Positions 20,721 to 29,582 of a stretch of 64,000 nucleotides of DNA are shown in pieces (positions within the stretch are counted from its first letter, which is position 1; each line of letters opens with the position of its first letter). Both the position numbers and the translations under genes were made by a program. The notes under the pieces were generated by a model. The model worked only from the letters and a program-made list of their open reading frames with translations, had not been told where the DNA came from and searched no databases. This DNA comes from Methylobacterium haplocladii (GTDB lineage Bacteria; Pseudomonadota; Alphaproteobacteria; Rhizobiales; Beijerinckiaceae): the NCBI RefSeq assembly GCF_007992175.1, contig NZ_BJZT01000013.1, positions 62,001-126,000 of the forward strand, read 5' to 3'.

Positions 20721-21635
20721 TCAGCCGCTTCCGCGCGCGGCGGCGACGAGCGTCAGCAGGCGAAGCGCCGCCTCGCTCGCCGGGCGATCGGTGCGGTGGA
20801 TCGTCAGCGTCCAGCCCTGGGCCCGCGTGATCTCGGACAGGCCGTCGCGGTGCTGCGCGATCCGCGCGCGATAGGCCTCGCCCCAGGCCCCGGCATCGCC
20901 GATGTCGAGGCTCTGCCCGCCCTCGGGCTCGTGCAGCACGGTCTGGCCGGAAAAGGGGAAGGTCTCCTCGATGGGGTCGACGATGACCACGAGGTGGCCG
21001 TGCGTACCGCGCGCCGAGATCGCCTGCACGGACTCCCGCACCCGGTCGAGGGGCGTCAGGAAGTCGCTGACGAGGATCGCCTCGTCGAAGCGGCCGGGCG
21101 TCGCCGTCGGCGGCAGATCCTGACTCAGGCCGGGCGTGTCGTGCGCCAGGGTCTGCGCCATGCTCTCGACGATGCCGCGCGACGACACCGGCCGCGTCAG
21201 GCCGAGCAGCCCGACGCGCTCGCCGCCTTCGACGAAGGTGTCGGCCAAAGCCAGCCCGAGCACCAGCGCCCGCTCGATCTTCGGCGCCAGCGCGAGGTCG
21301 GACGAAAAACCCATGGAGGCGGAGCGGTCGATCCAGAACCAGATGGTGTGGGCGGCCTCCCACTCGCGCTCGCGGACGTAGAGCCGGTCGTCATGGGCCG
21401 AGCGCCGCCAGTCGATCCGCGCTGCAGCCTCGCCGCTGACGAAGGGCCGAAACTGCCAGAAGGTCTCGCCCGGCCCCGCCCGGCGGCGTCCGTGCAGGCC
21501 GTGGGCGAGCATGCTCGACACGCGCCGGGCCTCGAGAATCAGGCGCGGCATCCGGCTGGCGAGCGAGAGTGCGGACTCGGTCTCGCCCCGGCCAGGCGCG
21601 CGCCTTTCGGCATCGATCAGGCGTGTCGCGACCAC
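20721..21635 (-). CDS. DUF58 domain protein (VWA-type, MoxR partner)
   Basis: A 304-residue soluble protein with the DUF58 signature FRPFVSGEAAARIDWRRSAH followed by DDRLYVREREWE, then a VWA fold with intact MIDAS DRSAS and a C-terminal helix-rich end. DUF58 proteins are usually encoded next to MoxR ATPases. The GTG start at 21635 is the first in frame that precedes the conserved region; an internal ATG (MPRLILEARRV) is an alternative. It lies downstream of moxR across a 235-bp gap with a family A repeat and 10 bases before the BatA/DUF4159 gene. Confidence 0.88.
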   Translation of the reverse strand: MVATRLIDAERRAPGRGETESALSLASRMPRLILEARRVSSMLAHGLHGRRRAGPGETFWQFRPFVSGEAAARIDWRRSAHDDRLYVREREWEAAHTIWFWIDRSASMGFSSDLALAPKIERALVLGLALADTFVEGGERVGLLGLTRPVSSRGIVESMAQTLAHDTPGLSQDLPPTATPGRFDEAILVSDFLTPLDRVRESVQAISARGTHGHLVVIVDPIEETFPFSGQTVLHEPEGGQSLDIGDAGAWGEAYRARIAQHRDGLSEITRAQGWTLTIHRTDRPASEAALRLLTLVAAARGSG

Positions 21636-21683
21636 CGGGTTATGTCTCGCTTGGGATCAAGATGGCCGGCGTGGAACTCACCA

Positions 21684-21827
21684 CGGTCATCTCGGGGCCG
21701 CGCAGCGGAACCCGGGATCCAGAGCCGCCGACGCTCGTCGGAAAGGCGGATACGGTCTGCATCGTTCTGATCCACCAGCGTTTCTGGATTCCGGGTTCTT
21801 GCCTTCGGCAAGCCCCGGAATGACGGT
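21684..21827. repeat. Intergenic palindromic repeat, family A copy 2
   Basis: The ends are CGGTCATCTCGGGGCCGCG and AGCCCCGGAATGACGG, with internal GGAACCCGGGATCC and GGATTCCGGGTT inverted. It separates moxR from the DUF58 gene within an apparent operon. Confidence 0.85.
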
Positions 21828-21870
21828 GATTGGCGTGCGATCGCTCCGACGACCGAAGCGTGAGAGGGCC

Positions 21871-22878
<1,008 letters not shown>

Positions 22879-23089
22879 CGAGGGGGATGCTCCGAATGAA
22901 GTTTGGCCGCAACGTCGCTCGGCGTGGCCAATACCGGACGAGTCTGCCGCCGAAAACGCAGCGAACGCAAGCACTGCGGTTTCGGCGCGCGTGACGGACG
23001 CTATATGGGCGAAAACTGCCTTACGGCAGCATGACCGCGACATTACGCGGGGACGGGCCGACGTTTCGCCGCACGGGAGTGGGATCAGG

Positions 23090-23512
23090 ATGGGCCAGGG
23101 ACCGGACGATACGGCGTTTCCCGCGGGCTGGACGGCCTTCGAGGATCCCGGCTTCATCGAACTGACCGGCCCGGTCTACCACCGCACCGCCGAGGGGACG
23201 AAGCGCTTCGCCTTCCGAGCCGAGGAGAAACACGGCAACCTCGTCGGCATCGTCCATGGCGGCATGCTGGTGACCTTCGCCGACCGGGCGCTCAGCATCG
23301 CCGTCATGGATGCGGCCGATGCCAAATGCGTCACCGTCGAGATGAACGTGCAGTTCGTCGGCGCGGCCAAGATCGGAGACGTGATCGAGACCACGCCCGA
23401 AATCGTGCGCACGACATCTTCGCTGGTCTTCGTGCGCGGGACCCTGACGAGCGGCGGCAAACCACTCGTGTCGATCTCGGGGATCTGGAAGGTCCTGCAG
23501 GAGCGATCCTGA
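23090..23512 (+). CDS. PaaI-like hotdog-fold thioesterase
   Basis: A 140-residue hotdog protein with the catalytic block NLVGIVHGGMLVTFADRALS (HGG and Asp) and the second strand block TVEMNVQFVGAAKIGDVIET. It likely hydrolyses an acyl-CoA. The ATG at 23090 is chosen because upstream sequence overlaps the moxR promoter region on the other strand. It is divergent from moxR and followed after 46 bases by the ABM-fold gene. The substrate is not evident. Confidence 0.87.
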   Translation: MGQGPDDTAFPAGWTAFEDPGFIELTGPVYHRTAEGTKRFAFRAEEKHGNLVGIVHGGMLVTFADRALSIAVMDAADAKCVTVEMNVQFVGAAKIGDVIETTPEIVRTTSSLVFVRGTLTSGGKPLVSISGIWKVLQERS

Positions 23513-23558
23513 CTCTCCGTCGTCGGCGACGGTAGAACCATTCCGGAGAATGACGGCC

Positions 23559-23906
23559 GTGCAGTTCGTCCTGATCATCCATGACGTCGCCGATTACGAC
23601 GCCTGGAAAGCGGTGTTCGACGACGCGGCGTCGCTGCGCAGGGATGCGGGCGAGCTATCCTATCAGGTCCTCTGCGACGACACGGATCCGAACAGGGTGG
23701 TGCACTTCTCCCAGTGGCGGTCGCTCGCCGAGGCACGAAACTTCTTCGAATCCGAAAGGCTGGTCGAGATCCGCGCGCACGCCGGAGTTGAGTCTCCCGC
23801 CTTCCTCTATCTCAACCAGCGCGCGAGTGGCGACCTGCGCCGATCCCCAACGTCGTTGGGGGTCGGCGCAGGTCGCAAACAGTGTGCGGTCGAGCCCGGC
23901 GGATGA
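23559..23906 (+). CDS. Dimeric alpha/beta barrel (antibiotic biosynthesis monooxygenase-like) protein
   Basis: A 115-residue protein starting (GTG)QFVLIIHDVADYDAWKAVFD, the first strand and helix of the ABM-type ferredoxin-like fold. The central VVHFSQWRSLAEARNFFESE matches the second strand/helix. The GTG is preferred to the ATG at 23550 because GGAGA (23545-23549) abuts the ATG but is 9 bases from the GTG. The recognisable fold ends near FLYLNQ; the last ~28 residues are encoded by and after a long palindrome (23830-23876), suggesting that the natural 3' end was altered by an inserted repeat. Function unknown. Confidence 0.7.
   Translation: MQFVLIIHDVADYDAWKAVFDDAASLRRDAGELSYQVLCDDTDPNRVVHFSQWRSLAEARNFFESERLVEIRAHAGVESPAFLYLNQRASGDLRRSPTSLGVGAGRKQCAVEPGG
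23830..23876. repeat. Long perfect hairpin inside the 3' end of the ABM-like gene
   Basis: The 22-base arms GCGACCTGCGCCGATCCCCA-AC (23830-23851) and GTTGGGGGTCGGCGCAGGTC-GC (23855-23876) differ from perfect complementarity at one position (a G-U pair in RNA), with a 3-base loop GTC. It is far more stable than a usual terminator and has no T-run after it. Confidence 0.85.
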
Positions 23907-23932
23907 TCTGCGCGGTCGAGGCGGCTGCGGAG

Positions 23933-23959
23933 TTTCCAACAACCTGACGCTGTTGGAAA
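23933..23959. repeat. Inverted repeat upstream of the GGDEF-EAL gene
   Basis: Perfect 9-bp arms TTTCCAACA and TGTTGGAAA with a 9-base loop. It lies after the ABM-like gene and 58 bases before the GGDEF-EAL start, so it may be an attenuating hairpin or an operator. Confidence 0.5.
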
Positions 23960-24016
23960 TAACTCTTCCTGCCTTGGTAAAGAGATCTCGGCCATTCAGG
24001 TGTTCTTTAAGTTCTC

Positions 24017-26389
24017 TTGGTAACCGGGAGGGATCGAGCGGTTCCCGGAATCGAGCTCTTGAGCCTTCTCAGACAAGTCACAGCCATCAAGGCCGAAGAC
24101 CGGGCTCTCGCCATCGACGTCAAGCGTGCACTCGTCGACGGTCTCTACACGCCCTTCAAGTCCCTCGTCGTGGGTGCCGTCTCGGGGGCGATCATCTCGG
24201 GCGCTGCGGCGTTGCGGTCGGGCGATCCGAGCTTCGCCTTCGTTGCGGCCGCCATCGTGATCGTCGGCGCGGGCCGCATCGCCGTCGCCCGGATCTACAT
24301 CCGAAACCGCCCGGCTGTTTCGCGCAACCACGAGACGTGGGAGTTCTTCTACGCCGCGGGCGGTTTCGCCTTCGCGGCGCTGCTGGGTCTGTGCGCCTTT
24401 CTCGCGATCACGCGCTCCGACGACGTCGCGCTGCAGGTGATCACGGCAAGTACGGCGATCGGCTACGGCGCCGGCATTTCCGGCCGCAACGCCGGCCGTC
24501 CCTTCCTCGCCATCGGCCAGTTGCTGCTTTCCTCGCTCCCGCTCAGCCTCGGCATGTTCGTGGCAGGCGACGGGTCGCACATGGCGCTGGGGACCGTGAT
24601 CATCCTGTTCGCCTACGGCATGATCGACATCACGCTCAGCATTCGCGAAATCGTCGTCACCGCCCTCGTGACGACCCGCGAGAAGGCGGCGCTGGCCGAA
24701 AGCTTCAAGGCGCAGGCCGATCTGTTCGACATCGCCCTGAACAACATGTCCCACGGGCTGTGCATGTTCGACACCCGCGGCCGGTTGAAGGTCTGGAACC
24801 GGCGCTTCCTCGAAATCTCGGGTCTCGATCCGTCCCGCGTCGTCGTCGGCGCCTCGGCCCGTGGCCTGTTCGGCGAGAGTCAGGCCGAGATCGAGACGGC
24901 CAGCGGTCAGCGCCGCCCGCTCCTGGGCGCCTTCGAGCAGGCCAACGCCGCCCTGGCCGAAGGCTCGCTCGTCGTTCGGCTTCCCGAGGACCGCTTCATC
25001 TCGCTCGTGCAGCGTCGCACGGCCGAGGCCGAAGCGGTCGTGATCTACGAGGACATCACCGAGCGGAAGCGCGACGAGGCGCGCATCAACCGGATGGCGC
25101 GCTACGACGAGCTGACCGGCCTCTACAACCGAAGCAGCTTCCGCCAGCAGATCGACGAGGCCCTCGAGTTGGCCCGTCGCCGCTCGGGCCATTTCGCCAT
25201 CCACCTGCTCGACCTCGACCGCTTCAAGGCGATCAACGACACCAAGGGCCATCCCGCCGGCGACCGGCTGCTGCAGCTGGTGGCCGACCGCCTGCGCACG
25301 GTCGTCAACGGCGCCAACAGTGCCTCGCGGATCGGCGGCGACGAGTTCGTGATCATCCAGAACGGGGTCGGCAGCCCCGACGAGGCCGGTGCGCTCGCCC
25401 ATGGCATCGTCCGCCTGCTGGAGGAGCCCTTCGAGATCGACGGCTCGCCGGTCCGGATCGGGGCCTCCGTCGGCACCGCCCTCGCGCCCGAGCATGCCGA
25501 CGACGGCGACCGGCTGCTCAAATGCGCCGACATCGCGCTCTATGCCGCCAAGGCCGACGGCCGCAGCACCTACCGCATCTTCCAGCAGGAGATGGAGGCC
25601 GAGACCCAGGCGCGGCACGCCATCGAGATGGGGCTCCGCACCGCCCTGGCGAACGACGAGTTCGAGCTGCTCTACCAGCCGCTGATCGATCTCGGCACCG
25701 GCCGGGTCGCCCGCTGCGAAGCGCTGCTGCGCTGGCGGCATCCGACCCGCGGCTATGTCTCGCCGCTCGAGTTCATCCACGTCGCGGAGGAAACCGGCCT
25801 GATCCTGCCGATCGGTGACTGGGTCCTCAACGAGGCCTGCCGCGAGGCGCGGAACTGGCCGGTCGAGGTCGGGGTCGCCGTCAACCTCTCGCCGGTGCAG
25901 TTCAACAACCCGTCCCTGTCGCTGCAGGTCGTGAACGCCCTGCAGCGTTCGGGCCTGCCGGCGAACCGGCTCGAACTCGAAGTCACGGAGAGCGTGACCC
26001 TCGACGGCAACGAGCACACGCTCACCACCATCGACCAGCTCCAGTCGCTCGGCATTCACCTGTCGCTGGACGATTTCGGCACCGGCTATTCGTCGCTGAG
26101 CTACCTCAAGAAATATCCGTTCGACACACTCAAGATCGACCGCTCCTTCGTGAACGAGCTGAACGCGGCGGCGGATTCGGTGGCGATCATTCGTGCGGTG
26201 GTCGGCATGGGCAAGAGCCTCGGCATGACCATCGTCGTCGAGGGCGTCGAGACCGAGGAACAGCTCGCGATCCTGAAGGCGGAAGGCTGCGACCTCGGCC
26301 AGGGCTACCTGTTCAGCCGCCCGATCTCGGCTGGCGCCATCCGCACCGTTATGGCCGACGGTTCGGGCATGATCCGCAGCGCCGCCTGA
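24017..26389 (+). CDS. Membrane PAS-GGDEF-EAL protein (c-di-GMP synthesis/degradation)
   Basis: A ~790-residue protein: N-terminal region with about five membrane segments (about 45-215), a PAS domain (DIALNNMSHGLCMFDTRGRL), a GGDEF domain with intact GGDEF at 440-444 but no RxxD inhibitory site before it, and an EAL domain with EAL at 568-570, ELEVTES, LSLDDFGTGYSSLSYL and KIDRSF, so phosphodiesterase residues look intact. It probably makes or breaks c-di-GMP in response to a membrane or PAS signal. The start is uncertain: TTG at 24017 or TTG at 24059; no ATG lies near. Its 3' end faces the RpfF-like gene (48 bases apart), recalling RpfF/RpfR. Confidence 0.9.
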   Translation: MVTGRDRAVPGIELLSLLRQVTAIKAEDRALAIDVKRALVDGLYTPFKSLVVGAVSGAIISGAAALRSGDPSFAFVAAAIVIVGAGRIAVARIYIRNRPAVSRNHETWEFFYAAGGFAFAALLGLCAFLAITRSDDVALQVITASTAIGYGAGISGRNAGRPFLAIGQLLLSSLPLSLGMFVAGDGSHMALGTVIILFAYGMIDITLSIREIVVTALVTTREKAALAESFKAQADLFDIALNNMSHGLCMFDTRGRLKVWNRRFLEISGLDPSRVVVGASARGLFGESQAEIETASGQRRPLLGAFEQANAALAEGSLVVRLPEDRFISLVQRRTAEAEAVVIYEDITERKRDEARINRMARYDELTGLYNRSSFRQQIDEALELARRRSGHFAIHLLDLDRFKAINDTKGHPAGDRLLQLVADRLRTVVNGANSASRIGGDEFVIIQNGVGSPDEAGALAHGIVRLLEEPFEIDGSPVRIGASVGTALAPEHADDGDRLLKCADIALYAAKADGRSTYRIFQQEMEAETQARHAIEMGLRTALANDEFELLYQPLIDLGTGRVARCEALLRWRHPTRGYVSPLEFIHVAEETGLILPIGDWVLNEACREARNWPVEVGVAVNLSPVQFNNPSLSLQVVNALQRSGLPANRLELEVTESVTLDGNEHTLTTIDQLQSLGIHLSLDDFGTGYSSLSYLKKYPFDTLKIDRSFVNELNAAADSVAIIRAVVGMGKSLGMTIVVEGVETEEQLAILKAEGCDLGQGYLFSRPISAGAIRTVMADGSGMIRSAA

Positions 26390-26437
26390 TCCGATCGGCC
26401 GGACGCCCTACCCAGCGATCCGCCGGATGCCGAATTC

Positions 26438-27409
26438 TCAGGCTGCTGCCGTCTGCACGCCGAGCCTGTCCTGGGCCGCCACGAGGCGCTCCATGACCTT
26501 CAGGTCCTGTTCGCGCAGCTTCAGGGCGGCATCGGCCCAGATCGCGACGATCTTCTTCAGCTCGAGCAGCGAGATCCGGTTGACCTCGCGGGCGGCCTTG
26601 TAGATCGCGCGGTGGCCGTTGTGGCGTCGGCCGCTGCGGCCGATGTAGTCCTGCACCGCCTCCTCGCCCTTGCCGGGCTCGGCCAGCACGTGGACGATGC
26701 CCATCGCATGCATCTCCTCGGCCGAGTAGGTCTTGCCGCTCAGGATGAGCTCCTGCGCCTTGTTGGCGCCGATGCGGCGGGCGAGGAAGCTGAACGCGCC
26801 CATGCCGGGGAAGAGCCCGAACAGGATCTCGGGGAAGCCGAACTTGGCGCCTTTCTCCGCGACGACCACGTCGAAGGAGAGCAGCGACTCGAACCCGCCG
26901 CCGAGCGCATCCCCCTGCACCAGCCCGATCGTCACGATCGGCAGGTCGAGGGCGTTCATGTTGCGATGCAGGATCTCGACGCAGGCATTGCCGTAGCCGA
27001 CGAGCGCTTCCCGATCGCGCTGGCGGATCTTCTGGGCGAAGAGCCGGAGGTCGCCGCCGAAGCTGAACACGCCGGGATAGCGCGAGCCGAGGACGAGATA
27101 GCGCAGGCTCGCCTCCTCACCGGAGAACTTGGCCTCGATCCCGTCCTGCCAGGACCGGAAATCGCTCAGCATGTCGGGATTGTAGCTCGGACGCCCGTCC
27201 GGCCGCATGTAGGTCCAGAGCGTTTCCCGGCCCTTGTCGTAGACCACTTCGAGCTGGCGCAGCGCGAACAGGCGCTCGTCCGGCTTGACGGTATCGACCC
27301 GGCCGGGCCGGCCGCGATAGGCTTTGGTGCGGCCGATGCCCCAGTCGGGATTGCTGAGCATTCCTCCGAACGGCAGGTAACGTTTCGCCGGACTTGGAGA
27401 ATTGGCCAT
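26438..27409 (-). CDS. RpfF-like crotonase (DSF-type signal synthase homologue)
   Basis: A 323-residue crotonase-fold protein. The oxyanion/active-site blocks SFGGDLRLF (116-124), GDALGGGFESLLS (Glu174) and GFPEILFGLFPGMGAFSFLA (Glu194) match RpfF; the two glutamates are 20 residues apart as in the Xanthomonas DSF synthase (Glu141/Glu161). RpfF makes cis-2-unsaturated fatty-acid signals from acyl-ACP/CoA. The N-terminal ~100 residues (CVRY-like segment with WTYMRPDGRPSYNPDM) also fit that subfamily rather than ordinary enoyl-CoA hydratases. A candidate CtrA site (27425-27439) lies just upstream of the ATG. The convergent neighbour is a PAS-GGDEF-EAL protein. The signal itself is inference. 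Confidence 0.85.
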   Translation of the reverse strand: MANSPSPAKRYLPFGGMLSNPDWGIGRTKAYRGRPGRVDTVKPDERLFALRQLEVVYDKGRETLWTYMRPDGRPSYNPDMLSDFRSWQDGIEAKFSGEEASLRYLVLGSRYPGVFSFGGDLRLFAQKIRQRDREALVGYGNACVEILHRNMNALDLPIVTIGLVQGDALGGGFESLLSFDVVVAEKGAKFGFPEILFGLFPGMGAFSFLARRIGANKAQELILSGKTYSAEEMHAMGIVHVLAEPGKGEEAVQDYIGRSGRRHNGHRAIYKAAREVNRISLLELKKIVAIWADAALKLREQDLKVMERLVAAQDRLGVQTAAA

Positions 27410-27424
27410 CGCTGTGCGATCCCG

Positions 27425-27440
27425 TTAACCGATGGTGAAC
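27425..27440. promoter_or_regulatory. Imperfect CtrA-type site next to the rpfF-like start
   Basis: TTAACCGATGGTGAAC fits TTAA-N7-TTAAC with one mismatch (TGAA). It is 16-31 bases upstream of the rpfF-like ATG. Weak on its own, but a perfect box lies about 115 bases farther upstream. Confidence 0.4.
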
Positions 27441-27554
27441 CCTAGCAAATCCGCGGCGAGCCGACGATGAGAATCTATTAGGCATTTGCTGTCATCCCGC
27501 CTCAAAATGCGTCTTGGTTGGCGCCGATCGTAGTCTTTGCAATCTCTTATATGG

Positions 27555-27570
27555 TTAATCCGGCATTAAC
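27555..27570. promoter_or_regulatory. CtrA-binding box between rpfF-like and DUF1285 genes
   Basis: TTAATCCGGCATTAAC matches the full alphaproteobacterial CtrA consensus TTAA-N7-TTAAC. It sits in the 353-bp divergent gap (27410-27762), which is locally AT-richer than its surroundings and otherwise gene-free, and could control either side. The gap also holds the small dyad TTCGAGAGAACGAA at about 27654. Confidence 0.65.
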
Positions 27571-27762
27571 CCTGTGAGCAGGTCGGGCCTGCGTATGGGT
27601 GTTTACGGAAGCCGGAACTCTACGTCGGGGAACAGTTTTCTACTTAACCGCCGTTCGAGAGAACGAAGCCGCCATACGGCGGCGGGCGACGCGGATCGCA
27701 GGGGTTGCGGGCTTCTGCCCGGACGACGCAACAGGCGCCGTTCACGCGCGTTGGAGTTCCCG

Positions 27763-28368
27763 ATGACGCCAGATCCGACGCCCCCGATCGAAGATCCCGC
27801 GCTCGGCCGCCTGAGCGCCGCGCTCGGCGATCTGCCGAAGCGTGGGGCGCCGCCGGTCGAGAACTGGCATCCCGAGCATTGCGGCAGGATCGACATTCGA
27901 ATCGCCGCCGACGGCACTTGGTTTCACGAGGGCACGCCGATCCGCAGGCCGGCGCTGGTCAGACTGTTTTCCACCATCCTGCGCAGGGAGGCCGACGGCT
28001 CGACCGTGCTCGTGACCCCGGCCGAGCGCATGACCATCACGGTCGACGACGCGCCCTTCGTCGCCGTCGAGATGGCGGTGGAGGGGGAGGGCGCCGGCCG
28101 GCGCATCGGCTTCCGCACCAACGTCGACGACCTCGTGCCCCTCGACGACGCGCATCCGATCCGGTTCGAGCAGGACGGCTCGGGCGGCCTCAAGCCCTAC
28201 GTGAAAGTGCGTGGCGGCCTCTGGGCGCTGCTGACCCGGTCGCTGACCTACGACCTCGTCGAACTGGCCGAGGAGCGTGAGATCGACGGCCGGCCCTGGC
28301 TCGGGCTCGCGGCCGCCGGTGGCTTCCACCCGATCGCGCGCAGCGCCGATCTCGAGATCGCCGTATGA
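27763..28368 (+). CDS. DUF1285 domain protein
   Basis: A 201-residue protein, first gene of an apparent operon. It contains the DUF1285 pattern: CGRIDIRIAADGTWFHEGTP, IRRPALVRLFSTILRRE and YVKVRGGLWALLTRSLTYDL. The ATG at 27763 is chosen with GGAG about 8 bases upstream; upstream in-frame sequence from 27574 is not protein-like. Its TGA overlaps the ATG of the NUDIX gene (ATGA), implying coupled translation. In many Rhizobiales DUF1285 is encoded with CoA pyrophosphatase and the CCA-adding enzyme, as here. Biochemical function unknown. Confidence 0.88.
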   Translation: MTPDPTPPIEDPALGRLSAALGDLPKRGAPPVENWHPEHCGRIDIRIAADGTWFHEGTPIRRPALVRLFSTILRREADGSTVLVTPAERMTITVDDAPFVAVEMAVEGEGAGRRIGFRTNVDDLVPLDDAHPIRFEQDGSGGLKPYVKVRGGLWALLTRSLTYDLVELAEEREIDGRPWLGLAAAGGFHPIARSADLEIAV

Positions 28369-29048
28369 GGGCTCCCGACGGCGCCCTCGCTCCCGGTCTC
28401 GGTCCCGCGATCTGGGCCGACGACCTTTCGGATTTCCTGCGCCGGGCGGAGCGCGGCCTCGTGCGCGAGCCGCCGGGCCCCGGCGACCCGACCTGCAACC
28501 CGCGCGGCGACCACGATCTCGACCCGGACGGCATCGCCGTCGCGCCGCGGCAGCCGCATCGGCCGGCGGCGGTACTGGTGCCGATCCTGCCGGTGCCGGG
28601 CGGCCTCGCGGTCGTGCTGACGCAGCGCGCCGCGCATCTGCGCGACCATTCCGGACAGATCGCCTTTCCCGGCGGCAAGATGGATCCCGGCGACCCGTCG
28701 CCGGTCGCCACGGCGTTGCGCGAGGCCGAGGAGGAGATCGGTCTGTCGCCGGCCGCCGTGCGTCCCCTCGGCTATCTCGACCCCTACCTCTCGGCGACCG
28801 GGTTCCTGGTCACGCCCGTGGTCGGCCTCGTGGAGCCGAACCCGCGCCTCACCATCAATCCGGACGAGGTCGCCGACGTGTTCGAGGTGCCCCTCGGCCA
28901 CCTGATGGATCCGGGCCGCCACCTCATCAAGACGCGCAGCTGGCAGGGGCGGATGCGGATCTATTACGCCATCCCGTTCGGAGACCGCCTGATCTGGGGC
29001 CTCACGGCCGGGATCGTGCATAACCTCTATGAGCGCCTGTTTCGGTAG
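28365..29048 (+). CDS. NUDIX hydrolase, CoA pyrophosphatase type
   Basis: A 227-residue protein. The CoA-pyrophosphatase motif LTQRAAHLRDHSGQIAFPGG directly precedes the Nudix box GGKMDPGDPSPVATALREAE-EEIGL, whose REAEEE core is intact. It likely cleaves CoA or its derivatives to 4'-phosphopantetheine and adenosine 3',5'-bisphosphate. The ATG overlaps the DUF1285 stop. The C-terminal YYAIPFGDRLIWGLTAGIVH is also typical of the family. Confidence 0.92.
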   Translation: MRAPDGALAPGLGPAIWADDLSDFLRRAERGLVREPPGPGDPTCNPRGDHDLDPDGIAVAPRQPHRPAAVLVPILPVPGGLAVVLTQRAAHLRDHSGQIAFPGGKMDPGDPSPVATALREAEEEIGLSPAAVRPLGYLDPYLSATGFLVTPVVGLVEPNPRLTINPDEVADVFEVPLGHLMDPGRHLIKTRSWQGRMRIYYAIPFGDRLIWGLTAGIVHNLYERLFR

Positions 29049-29097
29049 AGCGCCTTTCGACGAAGCGGATCCGTGTGCGTCGTCGGAAAGCGCGGCA
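29049..29097. repeat. Imperfect hairpin between NUDIX and DUF6111 genes
   Basis: GCGCCTTTCGACGA and TCGTCGGAAAGCGC are inverted with two mismatches around CGGATCCGTG. It looks like a short repeat element; only one clear copy is seen in this window. Confidence 0.4.
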
Positions 29098-29140
29098 ATC
29101 GGACGAGGCGCGCCATCCCGGTTTCGCGTAGACCGCCCAT

Positions 29141-29398
29141 ATGCTTCGCTGGATCCTGGAAGAGCTCGTCCTCTTCGCGCTGCCATTCCTCGCCTTCGCC
29201 GGCGTTCTCCTGCTCCTGCGCCGAAACCCGCTGCAGGCCGGGCATTGGGAAGCGCAATGGCTGCGCCTCGTGCTGGCCGGGCTCTTCGTGGTCGTCGCCT
29301 CGCTGCTGATGACCGGCCTCACCGCCGTCCGCCACCCCGACGGCTACGTGCCGCCGCACATGGAGAACGGCCGGCTCGTGCCGGGGCAATTCCAATGA
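29141..29398 (+). CDS. DUF6111-type small membrane protein
   Basis: An 85-residue protein with two membrane helices (LVLFALPFLAFAGVLLLL and RLVLAGLFVVVASLLMTGL) and the conserved polar tail RHPDGYVPPHMENGRLVPGQ. It lies 92 bases after the NUDIX gene and upstream of the CCA-adding enzyme gene, the same context as in related Rhizobiales. Function unknown. The ATG at 29141 gives a complete first helix. Confidence 0.8.
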   Translation: MLRWILEELVLFALPFLAFAGVLLLLRRNPLQAGHWEAQWLRLVLAGLFVVVASLLMTGLTAVRHPDGYVPPHMENGRLVPGQFQ

Positions 29399-29399
29399 A

Positions 29400-29580
29400 G
29401 CGGCCGTCGCGCTTCCTGTCGCCCCTCGGGCGAAGGGGACCGCACGCAGCGCGGTGGAGCGGGCGGCACCCGAGCCAGATACCGGGAATGTCGCCGCCGG
29501 CCCCTTCGTCCGCTTCGCGGCCATCTCCGCCGACGGTGGGAGAGGGTTGCGCCGCATCCCGAAGCGATCGATCGGATTTC
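29400..29580. repeat. Diverged family D-like repeat before the CCA-adding enzyme gene
   Basis: CCCCTCGGGCGAAGGGG, CCGGCCCCTTCGTCCGCTTC and ACGGTGGGAGAGGG resemble parts of the family D elements. The frame of the next gene is open through it, but the peptide has no conserved character. Confidence 0.4.
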
Positions 29581-29582
29581 GC

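Noticed and set aside
22879..23157. N-terminal extension of MoxR to 428 residues
   Set aside because: The extension is not protein-like, overlaps the divergent thioesterase gene, and the ATG at 22878 gives the normal MoxR length.
23996..26059. 687-codon minus-strand frame opposite the GGDEF-EAL gene
   Set aside because: Shadow frame; composition and position mirror the real gene.
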